From positions 1-64,000 of the forward strand of contig CAWAJU010000009.1 of NCBI GenBank assembly GCA_963782495.1: 64,000 nt of DNA, in the 5' to 3' direction. This DNA comes from DASQBT01 sp963782495. Its GTDB lineage: Bacteria > Pseudomonadota > Gammaproteobacteria > Burkholderiales > Thiobacillaceae. Positions 29,251 through 38,125 of the stretch are shown piece after piece (position 1 is the first letter of the stretch; the number at the start of each line of letters is the position of its first letter). The translations under genes and the position numbers were made by a program. Below the pieces are notes generated by a model. It did not search any database and was not told the origin of the DNA. It saw nothing but the letters and a program-made list of their open reading frames with translations.

Positions 29251-29742
29251 ATGAACCCTGAATTGCACATTGTCGGCTTCCAGGTGGGGCGTGAGACTTA
29301 CGGCGTACCCATCACCTCTCTGCATGAGATTGTGCGCGTGCCGGAGATTACGGCTGTCCCGGATGCTCCCGATTACATGGAAGGGGTGATCAATCTCCGC
29401 GGCAAGATTGTTTCGGTGATTGATCTGCGCAAGCGTTTTGGTGAACCTAAACGCACGCTGAACCGTCGCAACCGCATTCTGGTTATCGAACACGGCGGCC
29501 GACTGTGCGGACTGATTGTCGATTCTGCCTCGGAGGTACTCAAGATTCCGGCGGCTGAGATCGAGCCCTCTCCGGCAACGCTGCAGGAGGGCGGACTCAA
29601 CTGCGTCACCGGTCTGGGAAAGTACAAAGGTCGCCTGATTGTGTTGCTGGATATGGCCAGGCTGCTCGACAGTGGCGCCGTCCGCAAAGAACAGGCCGAG
29701 CGTTCAAACGGTGAGACTCGCAGCGCTGCTGCCGGCAAGTAG
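29251..29742 (+). CDS. cheW: Chemotaxis coupling protein CheW
   Basis: This is a 163-residue scaffold protein that links the receptor to CheA. The CheW fold is evident (HIVGFQVGRETYGVPITSLH, VINLRGKIVSVIDLRKRFG, GLIVDSASEVLKI). The last 20 residues are a polar tail. It starts 14 bases after the MCP stop. Confidence 0.95.
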   Translation: MNPELHIVGFQVGRETYGVPITSLHEIVRVPEITAVPDAPDYMEGVINLRGKIVSVIDLRKRFGEPKRTLNRRNRILVIEHGGRLCGLIVDSASEVLKIPAAEIEPSPATLQEGGLNCVTGLGKYKGRLIVLLDMARLLDSGAVRKEQAERSNGETRSAAAGK

Positions 29743-29799
29743 TCTTCGCCGGGCAGGAACGCGGGGAAACGAGCAGGCACGCAGCACGAACCGGACATC

Positions 29800-30714
29800 A
29801 TGGGAACAGCGGGCACATCCAGCGCACCTGCGCAATTTACCGAGGCTGAACTCAAGCTTCTGCAGGTGCTCGTTTACCAGGAGTGCGGCATGCACTTCGA
29901 CGAGCGGCGCACCCATTTCCTCCAGGACCGTCTGCAGCGGCGTTTAAAAGAATGTCATCTCGACTCTTTCTACAGCTACTACCGCCTGCTGATCAGTAAA
30001 GAAGGTAAGCAGGAGCTGGCGCGGCTGCTGGAAAATCTGACCGTCAACGAGACCAGCTTCTTCCGCAACAAGGCCCAACTGGATTTGTTTCACAAGCACA
30101 TCCTCGACGAACTGATTCGCCGGAAGCAGGCCAAACGCGACTACTCGTTGCGCATCTGGAGTGCAGGTTGTTCCACCGGCCAGGAGCCGTACACCCTGGC
30201 CATGCTGATCGCCGACAGTCTGGCGTATTTTTACCTGCGCAACCCGCAGGCGGTTCCCCTGCCTTCGCCCAAGCCGCTGGTTCCCCCACCCTGGAAAGTG
30301 GAGATTATTGCCAGCGACATCAGCTATTCGGTTCTACGCACCGCTCAGGAAGGCATTTACTCCGAAACCCAAATGGCCAGCGTGGACTACAGCTACCGGC
30401 TGCGCTATTTCGATAAAGTTGGAGAGCGTTACGCCATCAAAAAGGCCCTGAAAGAAATTGTCCACTTCGACTTCCACAATCTGAAAACGGAATACCTGCC
30501 CCAGCGCAATGATGTGATTTTTTGCCGCAACGTCATGATGTATTTCGACGAACCCGAACAGAAGAGGCTGCTGGAAAAGTTCGCGCGCTGCCTCAATCTG
30601 CAGGGTTACCTGTTTGTCGGCCACGCCGAGAGCCTGCTGGCCCTGACCGACAAGTTCTCCATCGTTCACCGCAATAGCGGCACCGCCTACCAGAAAGTCG
30701 AGGTGACCGGGTGA
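29800..30714 (+). CDS. cheR: Chemotaxis protein methyltransferase CheR
   Basis: This is a 304-residue SAM-dependent methyltransferase that methylates receptor glutamates. The N-terminal helical domain reads HFLQDRLQRRLKEC, and NLTVNETSFFRNKAQLD is a CheR hallmark. The SAM motif is IWSAGCSTGQEPYTLAM, and DVIFCRNVMMYFDEP is also typical. Its stop overlaps the cheA start by four bases (GTGA), so they are coupled. Confidence 0.96.
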   Translation: MGTAGTSSAPAQFTEAELKLLQVLVYQECGMHFDERRTHFLQDRLQRRLKECHLDSFYSYYRLLISKEGKQELARLLENLTVNETSFFRNKAQLDLFHKHILDELIRRKQAKRDYSLRIWSAGCSTGQEPYTLAMLIADSLAYFYLRNPQAVPLPSPKPLVPPPWKVEIIASDISYSVLRTAQEGIYSETQMASVDYSYRLRYFDKVGERYAIKKALKEIVHFDFHNLKTEYLPQRNDVIFCRNVMMYFDEPEQKRLLEKFARCLNLQGYLFVGHAESLLALTDKFSIVHRNSGTAYQKVEVTG

Positions 30715-32915
30715 GCCAGCTTCCCGACGAACGCGCCGCGGAAATGCGGGAACTCTTCTTTGAGACGGCACAGGAACTTCTGCAGTCGCTCAACGATGAA
30801 GCTCTTAACCTGGAGAAGCACCCGGCGGACACAGAACTGGTGCGCAGCATTCGCCGCATCGTTCACACCCTCAAAGGGGATGCCGCGGCTTGTGGTTTTC
30901 GCGAGTTGAGCAACGCCGCCCACGAACTGGAAGATGCTTTGTCGCTCGAATCCGCATCGGTCCACAGCAGCCTGGCGGAGATCGCTTTTACCGCTGCTGA
31001 CACCTTCAGCGCGATGCTGACCGCCTATCGCCGCAAGGGAAAAATGCCGTCGGTGTCGCCTTTGACCAAAATGGTTCGTGAACTGGCCCAGCCACCCAAG
31101 GGTAAAAAGCGGTCGAAGAGCACGACCAAAGGCGGAGACAAGGCTAAAGCTAAAGCCAAAGAAGGGATTGCTCCTGCCGCCTGGACTGAATACGAGAAGC
31201 TGGCCATCCAGAACGCCGCGTCTCGGGGCAAGAATGTTTACCACATCACCGCCGGAATCGATCCGCATTGCGCTATGCCGATCGCGGCCCGGCAACTGGT
31301 GCTCAATGGGCTGGCTCCATTCGCCGAAGTCCTGGGTGCGCGCCCCGAGGCGGGCTCGCCGGCCAGCACGCAGCGCCTGGAGTTGCTGGTGGCCAGTGAA
31401 AAATCGTCTGACCATCTGTCCACTGTGTGCCGCATTCCGACCGTGATTTCAAGCGTTGGTGTGGAGATCGTTCAGGCCGCAGAGCCCAAGGCAAAGCCAG
31501 CCGCTCCTGCCGAGGCTATGGGGAACCCAATCACATCGCCCCCGCAGTCTTTACCTTCGTCTCTGCCTCATCACTCACCATCCCCGGAGTCCGGGGACGA
31601 GCATGCGGCCACAGGCCGGCACGGTCATGCGGTACTTGCGGAAAATATTCTGCGCGTCGATGCCGAACGCATTGACGGCGTGCTCAACCTGGTCGGCGAA
31701 TTGATTATCGGCAGGTCCATGCTGCAGCAGGCCTTCACTGAATTCGCCCGTCATGTCCCCAAGGAAACCTTGCGCGGACGCTTCAGCGACGCCATGGCAT
31801 TTCAGTCTCGCGTGTTGAGTGACTTGCAACGTTCGGTTATGAAAATCCGCATGGTCCCGGTGGAGCAGCTTTTCCGGCGCTTTCCCCGCATGGTGCGTGA
31901 CGTCGCCAAGCAATGTGGCAAGGAAGTGGAACTGGTGATGAGCGGGCAGGACACGGATCTGGATAAGAGTCTCATGGATGCTATCGCCGAACCGCTGACT
32001 CACCTGGTTCGCAATGCCGTCAGTCATGGCATCGAAAGCTCTGAAGATCGCGTGCGCAGCGGGAAGCCGGCGCGCGGAACCATCCATCTCACCTCGTATC
32101 ACCACGGCAACCAGGTGATCGTCGAAATTACCGACGACGGGGCCGGCATCGACGCCACGAAAGTCAAAGCCAAGGCCCTGGAGAAAGGTCTCCTGACTGC
32201 CGAGGAAGCAGACCGCATGGGGGAGGCAGAAATCCTCGCCCTGGTATTCCGGCCCGGGTTCAGCACCGCCGACGAGATTACCGAAATCTCCGGGCGTGGT
32301 GTCGGCCTGGATGTCGTGCAGACCGTATTACACCGGCTGAAAGGCTCGGTCGACATTGAGACTCGGGTGGGCAAAAGCACGACCTTCCGCCTGAAGCTGC
32401 CGTTGACGCTGGCCATCATCAAAGCGCTCCTGTTCCGGGTAGAACAACGGCTCTATGCCGTTCCTCTGAATGCCGTGGCGGAGATCGCCCGCGCCCTGGA
32501 ATCTGACGTGCACCAGGTGCAAAGCTACGAAGTCCTACAGTTGCGCGATCGCGCTTTGCCCCTGGTCCGTCTGGGGCGCGCCCCAGGTGCGGAAGCACCG
32601 GCCGCATCCGGAAAAATCTTTGTGCTCGTCATTGCCATGGGCGAGCGCAAGCTGGGAATGATCGTGGACAGCCTCGAGGGCGAAGAAGAACTTGTGATCA
32701 AGGCGCTCGACGATCAAACCGTGGCCACCGACCTGATCAGTGGCGCTTCTATCCTGGGCGACGGTCGTGTGGTTTTGATTGTCAATCTCCCGGCCATTGT
32801 GGATCGGCACAGCAAGTCTCGTCCGCAGCCCGGAGATGGTGTGTTATCCGGAATCCTGCTGTCGCATGCTGACCGCAAAGAGTATCTCCAAGCCCCGGCG
32901 GTGGCGCCTTTATGA
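30711..32915 (+). CDS. cheA: Chemotaxis histidine kinase CheA
   Basis: This is a 734-residue kinase. The HPt domain carries H52 in RIVHTLKGDAAACGF. A basic Lys/Ala linker and a short middle domain follow. P3 dimerisation (ADRIDGVLNLVGELIIGRSM-like, starting near 31655) leads into the P4 ATPase (HLVRNAVSHGIES, DDGAGID, GRGVGLDVVQ) and a C-terminal CheW-like P5 domain. No receiver is fused. The GTG start at 30711 follows CGAGG and overlaps cheR; the stop overlaps the cheB ATG. The likely phosphoacceptors are CheB and the CheY at 34072. Confidence 0.96.
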   Translation: MSQLPDERAAEMRELFFETAQELLQSLNDEALNLEKHPADTELVRSIRRIVHTLKGDAAACGFRELSNAAHELEDALSLESASVHSSLAEIAFTAADTFSAMLTAYRRKGKMPSVSPLTKMVRELAQPPKGKKRSKSTTKGGDKAKAKAKEGIAPAAWTEYEKLAIQNAASRGKNVYHITAGIDPHCAMPIAARQLVLNGLAPFAEVLGARPEAGSPASTQRLELLVASEKSSDHLSTVCRIPTVISSVGVEIVQAAEPKAKPAAPAEAMGNPITSPPQSLPSSLPHHSPSPESGDEHAATGRHGHAVLAENILRVDAERIDGVLNLVGELIIGRSMLQQAFTEFARHVPKETLRGRFSDAMAFQSRVLSDLQRSVMKIRMVPVEQLFRRFPRMVRDVAKQCGKEVELVMSGQDTDLDKSLMDAIAEPLTHLVRNAVSHGIESSEDRVRSGKPARGTIHLTSYHHGNQVIVEITDDGAGIDATKVKAKALEKGLLTAEEADRMGEAEILALVFRPGFSTADEITEISGRGVGLDVVQTVLHRLKGSVDIETRVGKSTTFRLKLPLTLAIIKALLFRVEQRLYAVPLNAVAEIARALESDVHQVQSYEVLQLRDRALPLVRLGRAPGAEAPAASGKIFVLVIAMGERKLGMIVDSLEGEEELVIKALDDQTVATDLISGASILGDGRVVLIVNLPAIVDRHSKSRPQPGDGVLSGILLSHADRKEYLQAPAVAPL

Positions 32916-34021
32916 GCCCGGTACGCGTACTGGTAGTGGACGACTCCGCGCTCATGCGCAAGCTGATCCCGCAGATTTTGCAAACCGACAGTTCAATCGA
33001 GGTCGTTGGCACGGCCATGGACGGAAATTTCGGCCTGCGCAAGATCGATGAACTCAAGCCCCAGGTCGTGACCCTCGATCTGGAGATGCCCGGCATGGGC
33101 GGCCTCGACATGCTGAAGGAAATCATGCGCCGCCACCGTCTGCCGGTCATTGTTGTCAGCTCGCACAGCACCCAGGGAGCGTCCGTGACCCTGCAGGCCT
33201 TGTCGCTGGGCGCCTTCGATTTCGTAGCTAAGCCTAATGACGTTTCCGCTCGCATGCCGCAGATCGCGGCGGAATTGATCGGCAAAATCAAGGCTGCGGC
33301 CCAAAGCCGCGGTGTGACCGTCAAGCCGGCGGGGGTGACTCAGCGTTCCGGGCAAAAAGCTCCGCTCGATGCCAAAAAAATTCCGACCAAAGTAGTGGCC
33401 ATCGGTGTTTCCACCGGAGGTCCGCAAGCCTTGCAGTACGTCTTTTCTCAATTGCCCTCGGATTTTCCTGGCACTATCGTTGTAGTGCAGCACATGCCGG
33501 AAGGTTTCACCGAGATGTTTGCCCGCCGCCTGGACGAAAGCTGCTCCATCCGAGTCAAGGAGGCGCAATCGGGGGATGTCCTGCTGGCGGGCCGGGCGCT
33601 CATCTGCCCCGGCAGTCGGCATCTCAAGGTCAAGCGGTTGCCCCTGGGGGACGTCGCAGTCTTGAGTGATGAAGCCAGAGTCAACGGTCACCGCCCTTCA
33701 GCCGATGTGTTGTTTAGGAGCTTGGCCGACGAGTTTGGGCCCAAAGGCCTCGCGGTGCTGATGACGGGAATGGGAGATGACGGCGCCCAGGGTATGGGTG
33801 CGGTCAAGGCGGCGGGGGGAATGACGATTGCCCAGAGCGAAGAGTCCTGCGTGGTGTATGGCATGCCCAAGGCCGCGATTGATCGCGGGTTTGCGGTCCG
33901 CGTCGTCGGTTTGGACGTGCTGTCTAACACTCTGCAGGCGCAATGCATGGCCGAGCGTCGAAATCTATTTGGCGGAGAATCCGGTGAAGGCGGCAAAGCC
34001 GCAGGCGCCGGGCAAGACTAG
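32912..34021 (+). CDS. cheB: Chemotaxis methylesterase CheB
   Basis: This is a 369-residue receptor methylesterase/deamidase with an N-terminal receiver (DDSALMRK, phospho-Asp D56 in TLDLEMPGM). The catalytic triad is complete: S167 in GVSTGGPQ, H194 in VQHMPEGF and D290 in TGMGDDGAQG. Its start overlaps the cheA stop. Together with CheR it provides adaptation. Confidence 0.97.
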   Translation: MSPVRVLVVDDSALMRKLIPQILQTDSSIEVVGTAMDGNFGLRKIDELKPQVVTLDLEMPGMGGLDMLKEIMRRHRLPVIVVSSHSTQGASVTLQALSLGAFDFVAKPNDVSARMPQIAAELIGKIKAAAQSRGVTVKPAGVTQRSGQKAPLDAKKIPTKVVAIGVSTGGPQALQYVFSQLPSDFPGTIVVVQHMPEGFTEMFARRLDESCSIRVKEAQSGDVLLAGRALICPGSRHLKVKRLPLGDVAVLSDEARVNGHRPSADVLFRSLADEFGPKGLAVLMTGMGDDGAQGMGAVKAAGGMTIAQSEESCVVYGMPKAAIDRGFAVRVVGLDVLSNTLQAQCMAERRNLFGGESGEGGKAAGAGQD

Positions 34022-34071
34022 TTTTGTAATCGTGGCGAGGGTTCGATTTCGTAATAAAGGCAGGAGGGGTT

Positions 34072-34512
34072 ATGGAGCAGTTTGCATCGTTGAAACGCAG
34101 CAAGGACGGTCAACCAATCCGCTATCTGGTGGTGGATGATTCCGTCTTCGCCCGCAAGAATCTGGCTCGCATCGTAGAGACCTTCGGCGGCCAGGTGGCC
34201 GGTGAAGCCGGCGATGGTATGACCGCCATCACCGAATACGATCGGGTCAATCCCGACATCGTGCTCATGGACATCACCATGCCGCAGATGGAAGGGATTG
34301 AGGCTGCCGAAAAGATCGTGGCCCAGCATCCCGAGGCGCGCATCGTCATGGTGTCTTCGGTCGGTTATCAGGAGAACATTGTGGCCGCCTTGCAGCGCGG
34401 GGCGCGTCACTTTGTGCAAAAGCCGGTCAAGCCCGAAGTTCTGTACGAAGTCATTAAGTACGTCCTGGGTGAAGACGGTGCTGTGGCTAGCGCCGCCGGA
34501 GCGGGAGCCTGA
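34072..34512 (+). CDS. cheY: CheY-like response regulator
   Basis: This is a 146-residue single receiver with DD at 22-23 (VVDDSVFARKN), phospho-Asp D67 (IVLMDITMPQ) and Lys in HFVQKPVKP. GGAGGGG lies before its ATG. It sits four bases before cheX, which should dephosphorylate it, so it is the likely output regulator. Whether the output is flagellar, pilus or non-motile cannot be decided here, since no motility genes are in the window. Confidence 0.92.
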   Translation: MEQFASLKRSKDGQPIRYLVVDDSVFARKNLARIVETFGGQVAGEAGDGMTAITEYDRVNPDIVLMDITMPQMEGIEAAEKIVAQHPEARIVMVSSVGYQENIVAALQRGARHFVQKPVKPEVLYEVIKYVLGEDGAVASAAGAGA

Positions 34513-34516
34513 CTTT

Positions 34517-35017
34517 ATGAAGATGGAGTTGATCCAGCCGTTCATCAACGCGGCGGATGCCGTCCTGGCCCAGGGCCTGCAGTCCCCCATGTCCATCGGG
34601 AACCTGAGCATGGAGCAGGAGGCTTACCGGCGCAAAGGCGTGGCCGCGCTGGTGGCGATCACCGGCGACATCGAAGGCCGAATTGTGTTCGACCTCGATC
34701 CCGAGACTGCTCTGCGCGTTGCCAGCTATTTTGCCGGCGCTGAGTTGCCCGAGTCCGACGAACTGGTGCGCGAAACGGTTTGTGAATTGGCCAACCAGGT
34801 TACGGGAAACGCAGTTACTGCCCTCAACGATCAGGGCTTCCATTTCCGCGTGCATCCTCCCGCCTTGCATACTTCTGAACACGGTCCCACCAACAGCGAG
34901 GACACCGAAGCCCTGGTGATCTGCTGTGAGACCGCCCGCGGCAACGTATTCATGAACATTGCCCTGCGCTATAGCGTCCAGCTGCCGGGAGACTTGGCCG
35001 CCGCCGCCGGGGAGTAG
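34517..35017 (+). CDS. cheX: CheX-like CheY-P phosphatase
   Basis: This is a 166-residue phosphatase of the CheX/CheC/FliY group. The catalytic E-x2-N motif is in CELANQVTGNAVTAL, and the typical GDIEGRIVFDLD strand precedes it. I start at the ATG at 34517, preceded by GGGAG; a longer frame begins inside cheY. It replaces CheZ in this array and ends the cluster. An intergenic palindrome follows. Confidence 0.88.
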   Translation: MKMELIQPFINAADAVLAQGLQSPMSIGNLSMEQEAYRRKGVAALVAITGDIEGRIVFDLDPETALRVASYFAGAELPESDELVRETVCELANQVTGNAVTALNDQGFHFRVHPPALHTSEHGPTNSEDTEALVICCETARGNVFMNIALRYSVQLPGDLAAAAGE

Positions 35018-35088
35018 CACGGACTTCGCAGGCCAGATTCTCGGGCGTCGGACCTTGGACCTCGCCTATCCGATCTCAACTCACACTT

Positions 35089-35239
35089 GTCATCTTGAGC
35101 GGAGGGAATGTACTCGCTTGCGAGTCCACTCCCGTAGTCGAAAGACCTGCTGTATGGCGCAACCTCAGCGGCCGCTGATCTCCGCAAAGTGCGCTAGGCG
35201 CCGGCAGAAAGCAGGTCCCACAACTTCGCTCGGGATGAC
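35089..35239. repeat. Long imperfect palindrome, GTCATC...GATGAC type (copy 2)
   Basis: It starts GTCATCTTGAGCGGAGG and ends CTCGGGATGAC. It contains AGTCGAAAGACCTGCTGT and, inverted, AGCAGGTCCCAC. It separates the che cluster from the lipoprotein gene. Confidence 0.75.
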
Positions 35240-35285
35240 ACTGCAGGAAGGGAGAGAAGGCACGTCCGAGGTCCGACGCCCGCTT

Positions 35286-36851
35286 TTAAGGTCCCGCCAG
35301 CACGAACACGGGATTTTGCGGCAGCGGGTTTCCGCCGCCGGGTGGAGTAACTGTGCCTAACGGAGCGGCCATATCCAGTACAGGTGTGTCGTCTGAAGTG
35401 CGAATTACCGCCGTGCTTCCGGCATCGCACTTTCCGATGACAATCTTCGAACTGTCGGCCGATGCGGCCGATGAGAAGCGGAACCGTACGCCCCCCAGGG
35501 TTCCTCCCGGAATGCCCAGTCCGGGGACATCGCAGCCAGTCGGGGGCGCGGAGGAGATTTCAACCACCTCAGCTCCCACGCCGCTCTGACCGGTTGCCGT
35601 AGCCCCGCCGCCGTTGGCCACCGTAAACGTTGAAGCGTTGGCCGCGGTCAGAGTGAAGGTCCCATTGTTCCCCGCATCGGCCATGCCGGCGATCACCATT
35701 CTCAAACCCGGCCGGAGTGCAGGACCGGAGGTCAGGGAGTAAGTATAAGTAGTCTCACTACCGCTGAACGACACACCCGTGATGCTGACGGTCGATTCGA
35801 GTGGAATTATTTTCCGGATGCTGCCGTCGGTAGCGTTGATTGCAGTGACTCCTGAACTGATACAAGGTTGCGCATCGGAGGGATCAGAAGTGCATGGCGC
35901 CGTCTTGGTAGAGCTCACCGCATAAACCCGGCTGCCATCGGGAAGAACTGCAACCGTGCTCGGGCCGGCAGCGACTGGAACGGTGAACACAACCGCCGGC
36001 GGATCTGCGGCTACACTCAGGGCGGTCACAGTATTGGCCACCGGGTTGGTGACATACAGCCGGTTCAGCCTGCTGTCGTAGACCATGTAATTGGCCCCTG
36101 CGCCTACCGGCGTCGAGCCCACCACTGCATCCGTCGTAGTGTCGATCGTGGACACCGTGCCGCTCCCGCTATTCAACACATAAACCCTTGCACTGTCGGA
36201 TCGCGCCACCGCCCACACCGGAGTGCTTCCAGTGGCGATAGTCTGGGTTACCGTCCGGTCCACCAGACTGATGGCGCTCACCGTACCATCGCCCTGATTC
36301 ACTGCATAAAGCTTTTTTTGATCTGGGGTTTCCGCCAGAGCGACTGGCTGGTTGCCCACCGCAATCAACGGGTTCAGGACCACGTTGGTCGTAGCTGAAA
36401 TGGCTGCAACCGTATTGTTTCCGTAGTTGGCCACATAAACCGTGCCGCTTTCCCGGGTATGAACAAATATGGGTCGCGAACCAGCGGGAAGGGAAGTTGT
36501 GGTTACGGTCGTGCCCGTCGATCCCGGCGTTGGTGAATAAGATGAAACCGAGTCTTCGAGAGTATTTACCGCGTACACCCGAGCCGAAGTCGAGGTCAGA
36601 GTGGCGTGAGCCGGGCCCAGGCCCAGTCGAGCCACGCCGATATTGGTGTCACCGGAGACGTCCAGCCGGCTGCTGGCCCCTGGATCGATTGCACCATTGA
36701 CGCTAAACACCAAAACGAAGTGAACGGCCTGAGGGTCAGGTGGTGGCGGCGTAATGGGAATGGCCACGGGACGGTACTGGTCGCCGCAGCTCACGCATAT
36801 CAGGCCAACGATCAGAATGCCCAGCAAGCGGGCCCCGCGCCAAAAATTCAT
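35286..36851 (-). CDS. YVTN beta-propeller lipoprotein
   Basis: This is a 521-residue exported lipoprotein. The signal peptide ends in the lipobox VGLICVSCGD, with the lipidated Cys near residue 24. The mature part has repeated propeller blades typical of YVTN/surface-layer proteins: VYVANYGNNTVAAIS, LYAVNQGDGTVSAIS, VYVLNSGSGTVSTID, LYVTNPVANTVTALS. A C-terminal Ser/Gly-rich domain follows. Codons favour Thr/Ser/Gly/Val. I prefer the ATG at 36851 since the signal peptide begins there; 36887 is an alternative. The role is probably binding at the outer face, but no partner is known. Confidence 0.8.
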   Translation of the reverse strand: MNFWRGARLLGILIVGLICVSCGDQYRPVAIPITPPPPDPQAVHFVLVFSVNGAIDPGASSRLDVSGDTNIGVARLGLGPAHATLTSTSARVYAVNTLEDSVSSYSPTPGSTGTTVTTTSLPAGSRPIFVHTRESGTVYVANYGNNTVAAISATTNVVLNPLIAVGNQPVALAETPDQKKLYAVNQGDGTVSAISLVDRTVTQTIATGSTPVWAVARSDSARVYVLNSGSGTVSTIDTTTDAVVGSTPVGAGANYMVYDSRLNRLYVTNPVANTVTALSVAADPPAVVFTVPVAAGPSTVAVLPDGSRVYAVSSTKTAPCTSDPSDAQPCISSGVTAINATDGSIRKIIPLESTVSITGVSFSGSETTYTYSLTSGPALRPGLRMVIAGMADAGNNGTFTLTAANASTFTVANGGGATATGQSGVGAEVVEISSAPPTGCDVPGLGIPGGTLGGVRFRFSSAASADSSKIVIGKCDAGSTAVIRTSDDTPVLDMAAPLGTVTPPGGGNPLPQNPVFVLAGP

Positions 36852-36951
36852 CCGCACCCCGGGAGAACGATCAGAACTCACAGTCATCCGAAAGACGTTT
36901 CATTTTAATGGTTGGTAGGGATATGCGCCAGCCGGCGCGGGTGTTAGCTCT

Positions 36952-36972
36952 TAGCCTTCAGCTCTTAGCTCA
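36952..36972. repeat. Short AGCTCTTAG-type repeat
   Basis: TTAGCTCTTAG-CCTTCAGCTCTTAGCT is a near-tandem of a nine-base word on the edge of the gap between lipoprotein and ku. Related words occur at 62812-62844 (CTGAGAGCTGAAGGCTGAG) and after uvrB near 18132. Confidence 0.5.
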
Positions 36973-37114
36973 CACCCCTAGGCCTTTGGGGTCTGATGCT
37001 CACTTGCAGGAGAAAGGCTGCCCTTGAGGACGGAAGGGGTCGTTCCGAATAAACGACGTGCGGAAGTCCAAGGCTCGATGAGCTCCAGAGCTGAGGTAAA
37101 AGCTAAACGATGCT

Positions 37115-37945
37115 TTACGCTTTTCCCCGGGACCGTCTTCCGACCGCTTCCCGGGCCGGTGCTGCCGGCTTCTTTTTTCCTTCCATCTCGGCCAGGCTCT
37201 GTTTGAGTGCCGCCATCAGGTCGACGACCGGGGCCAGTTTTTTCGGCTTCTCCACTTCGGTGATCTTGCCGCCTTCGAGTTTGGTCTCGATCAGTTTTTT
37301 CACATTTTCCTGGAAAGTATCGTGATACTTTTCCGGATCCCACTCGGCAGCCAACGCTTCAATGAGCTGGTGCGCCACTTTGACTTCGGCGTCTTTGAGT
37401 TCGACCTCGGGCGGCCCAAAACCTTCCACCTGGCGAACCTCTTCCGCGTAGTACATCGTGTGCAGCATGAGTCCGCCCTCGTGCGGGCGCAGAAACACCG
37501 TGTACTCGCGATTATGCATGGTCAGTTTGGCGATGGCGACGTATTCGCTCTCTTCCAGGGCCTTGGTCAGGAGAGCGTAGGGCCGGCGTCCCGCCTCTTC
37601 CGGCAGCATGTAGTAAGAGGACTCGAAAAATACCGGGTCGACCTCGCTGGATTTGACGAACTCCAGGATCTCCATGGTCTTCGCGGTCTGGGGTTCGATC
37701 TTCTTAATCTCCTCGGGCTCGATGACGATGTATTCGCCTTTGCGGAACTCATAACCCTTCACAATTTCGTTGCGCTCGACAACGCGATTGTCTGCCGGAC
37801 AATAGTATTGCTGCTTGACCCGTTGCAGGTCATCGCGATGCAACATGTTGAAGGAGATGCCGCTGCTGCGTGCGCCGGAGAATAGACGCACCGGCATGGA
37901 AATTAAGCCGAAAGTGAGATATCCCGACCAAACCGAAGCTGCCAT
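37115..37945 (-). CDS. ku: Ku DNA end-binding protein
   Basis: This is a 276-residue homodimeric Ku that threads onto DNA double-strand ends for non-homologous end joining. The start ASVWSGYLTFGLISMPVRLF is diagnostic, and GYEFRKGEYIVIEPEEI and HTMYYAEEVR follow. A Lys/Arg-rich tail ends the protein (GKKKPAAPAREAVGRRSRGK). The ATG at 37945 has GAGGGAAAA upstream; a long upstream frame to 38539 runs across the divergent DUF92 gene and is rejected. Its usual partner LigD is not in the window. Confidence 0.96.
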   Translation of the reverse strand: MAASVWSGYLTFGLISMPVRLFSGARSSGISFNMLHRDDLQRVKQQYYCPADNRVVERNEIVKGYEFRKGEYIVIEPEEIKKIEPQTAKTMEILEFVKSSEVDPVFFESSYYMLPEEAGRRPYALLTKALEESEYVAIAKLTMHNREYTVFLRPHEGGLMLHTMYYAEEVRQVEGFGPPEVELKDAEVKVAHQLIEALAAEWDPEKYHDTFQENVKKLIETKLEGGKITEVEKPKKLAPVVDLMAALKQSLAEMEGKKKPAAPAREAVGRRSRGKA

Positions 37946-38125
37946 AATTTTCCCTCTAAGCAGAAAAGGCCCAAGCGTAGTGCAGTTTAGACTACTCAGG
38001 GGACTTTGATGCAATCTGATCAGGCGGGTAATCCTATGTAGAAGCCCTAGCGGTAGGACGGTCAGCGGACGTACGCTATATCTTGTGGGTAGGCCTCGTG
38101 TCGGTAGATCGCTGACTGCGGCAGC

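Noticed and set aside
36974..36992. Terminator ACCCC/GGGGT after ku
   Set aside because: The stem is only five pairs with a nine-base loop and no T-run on the minus strand.
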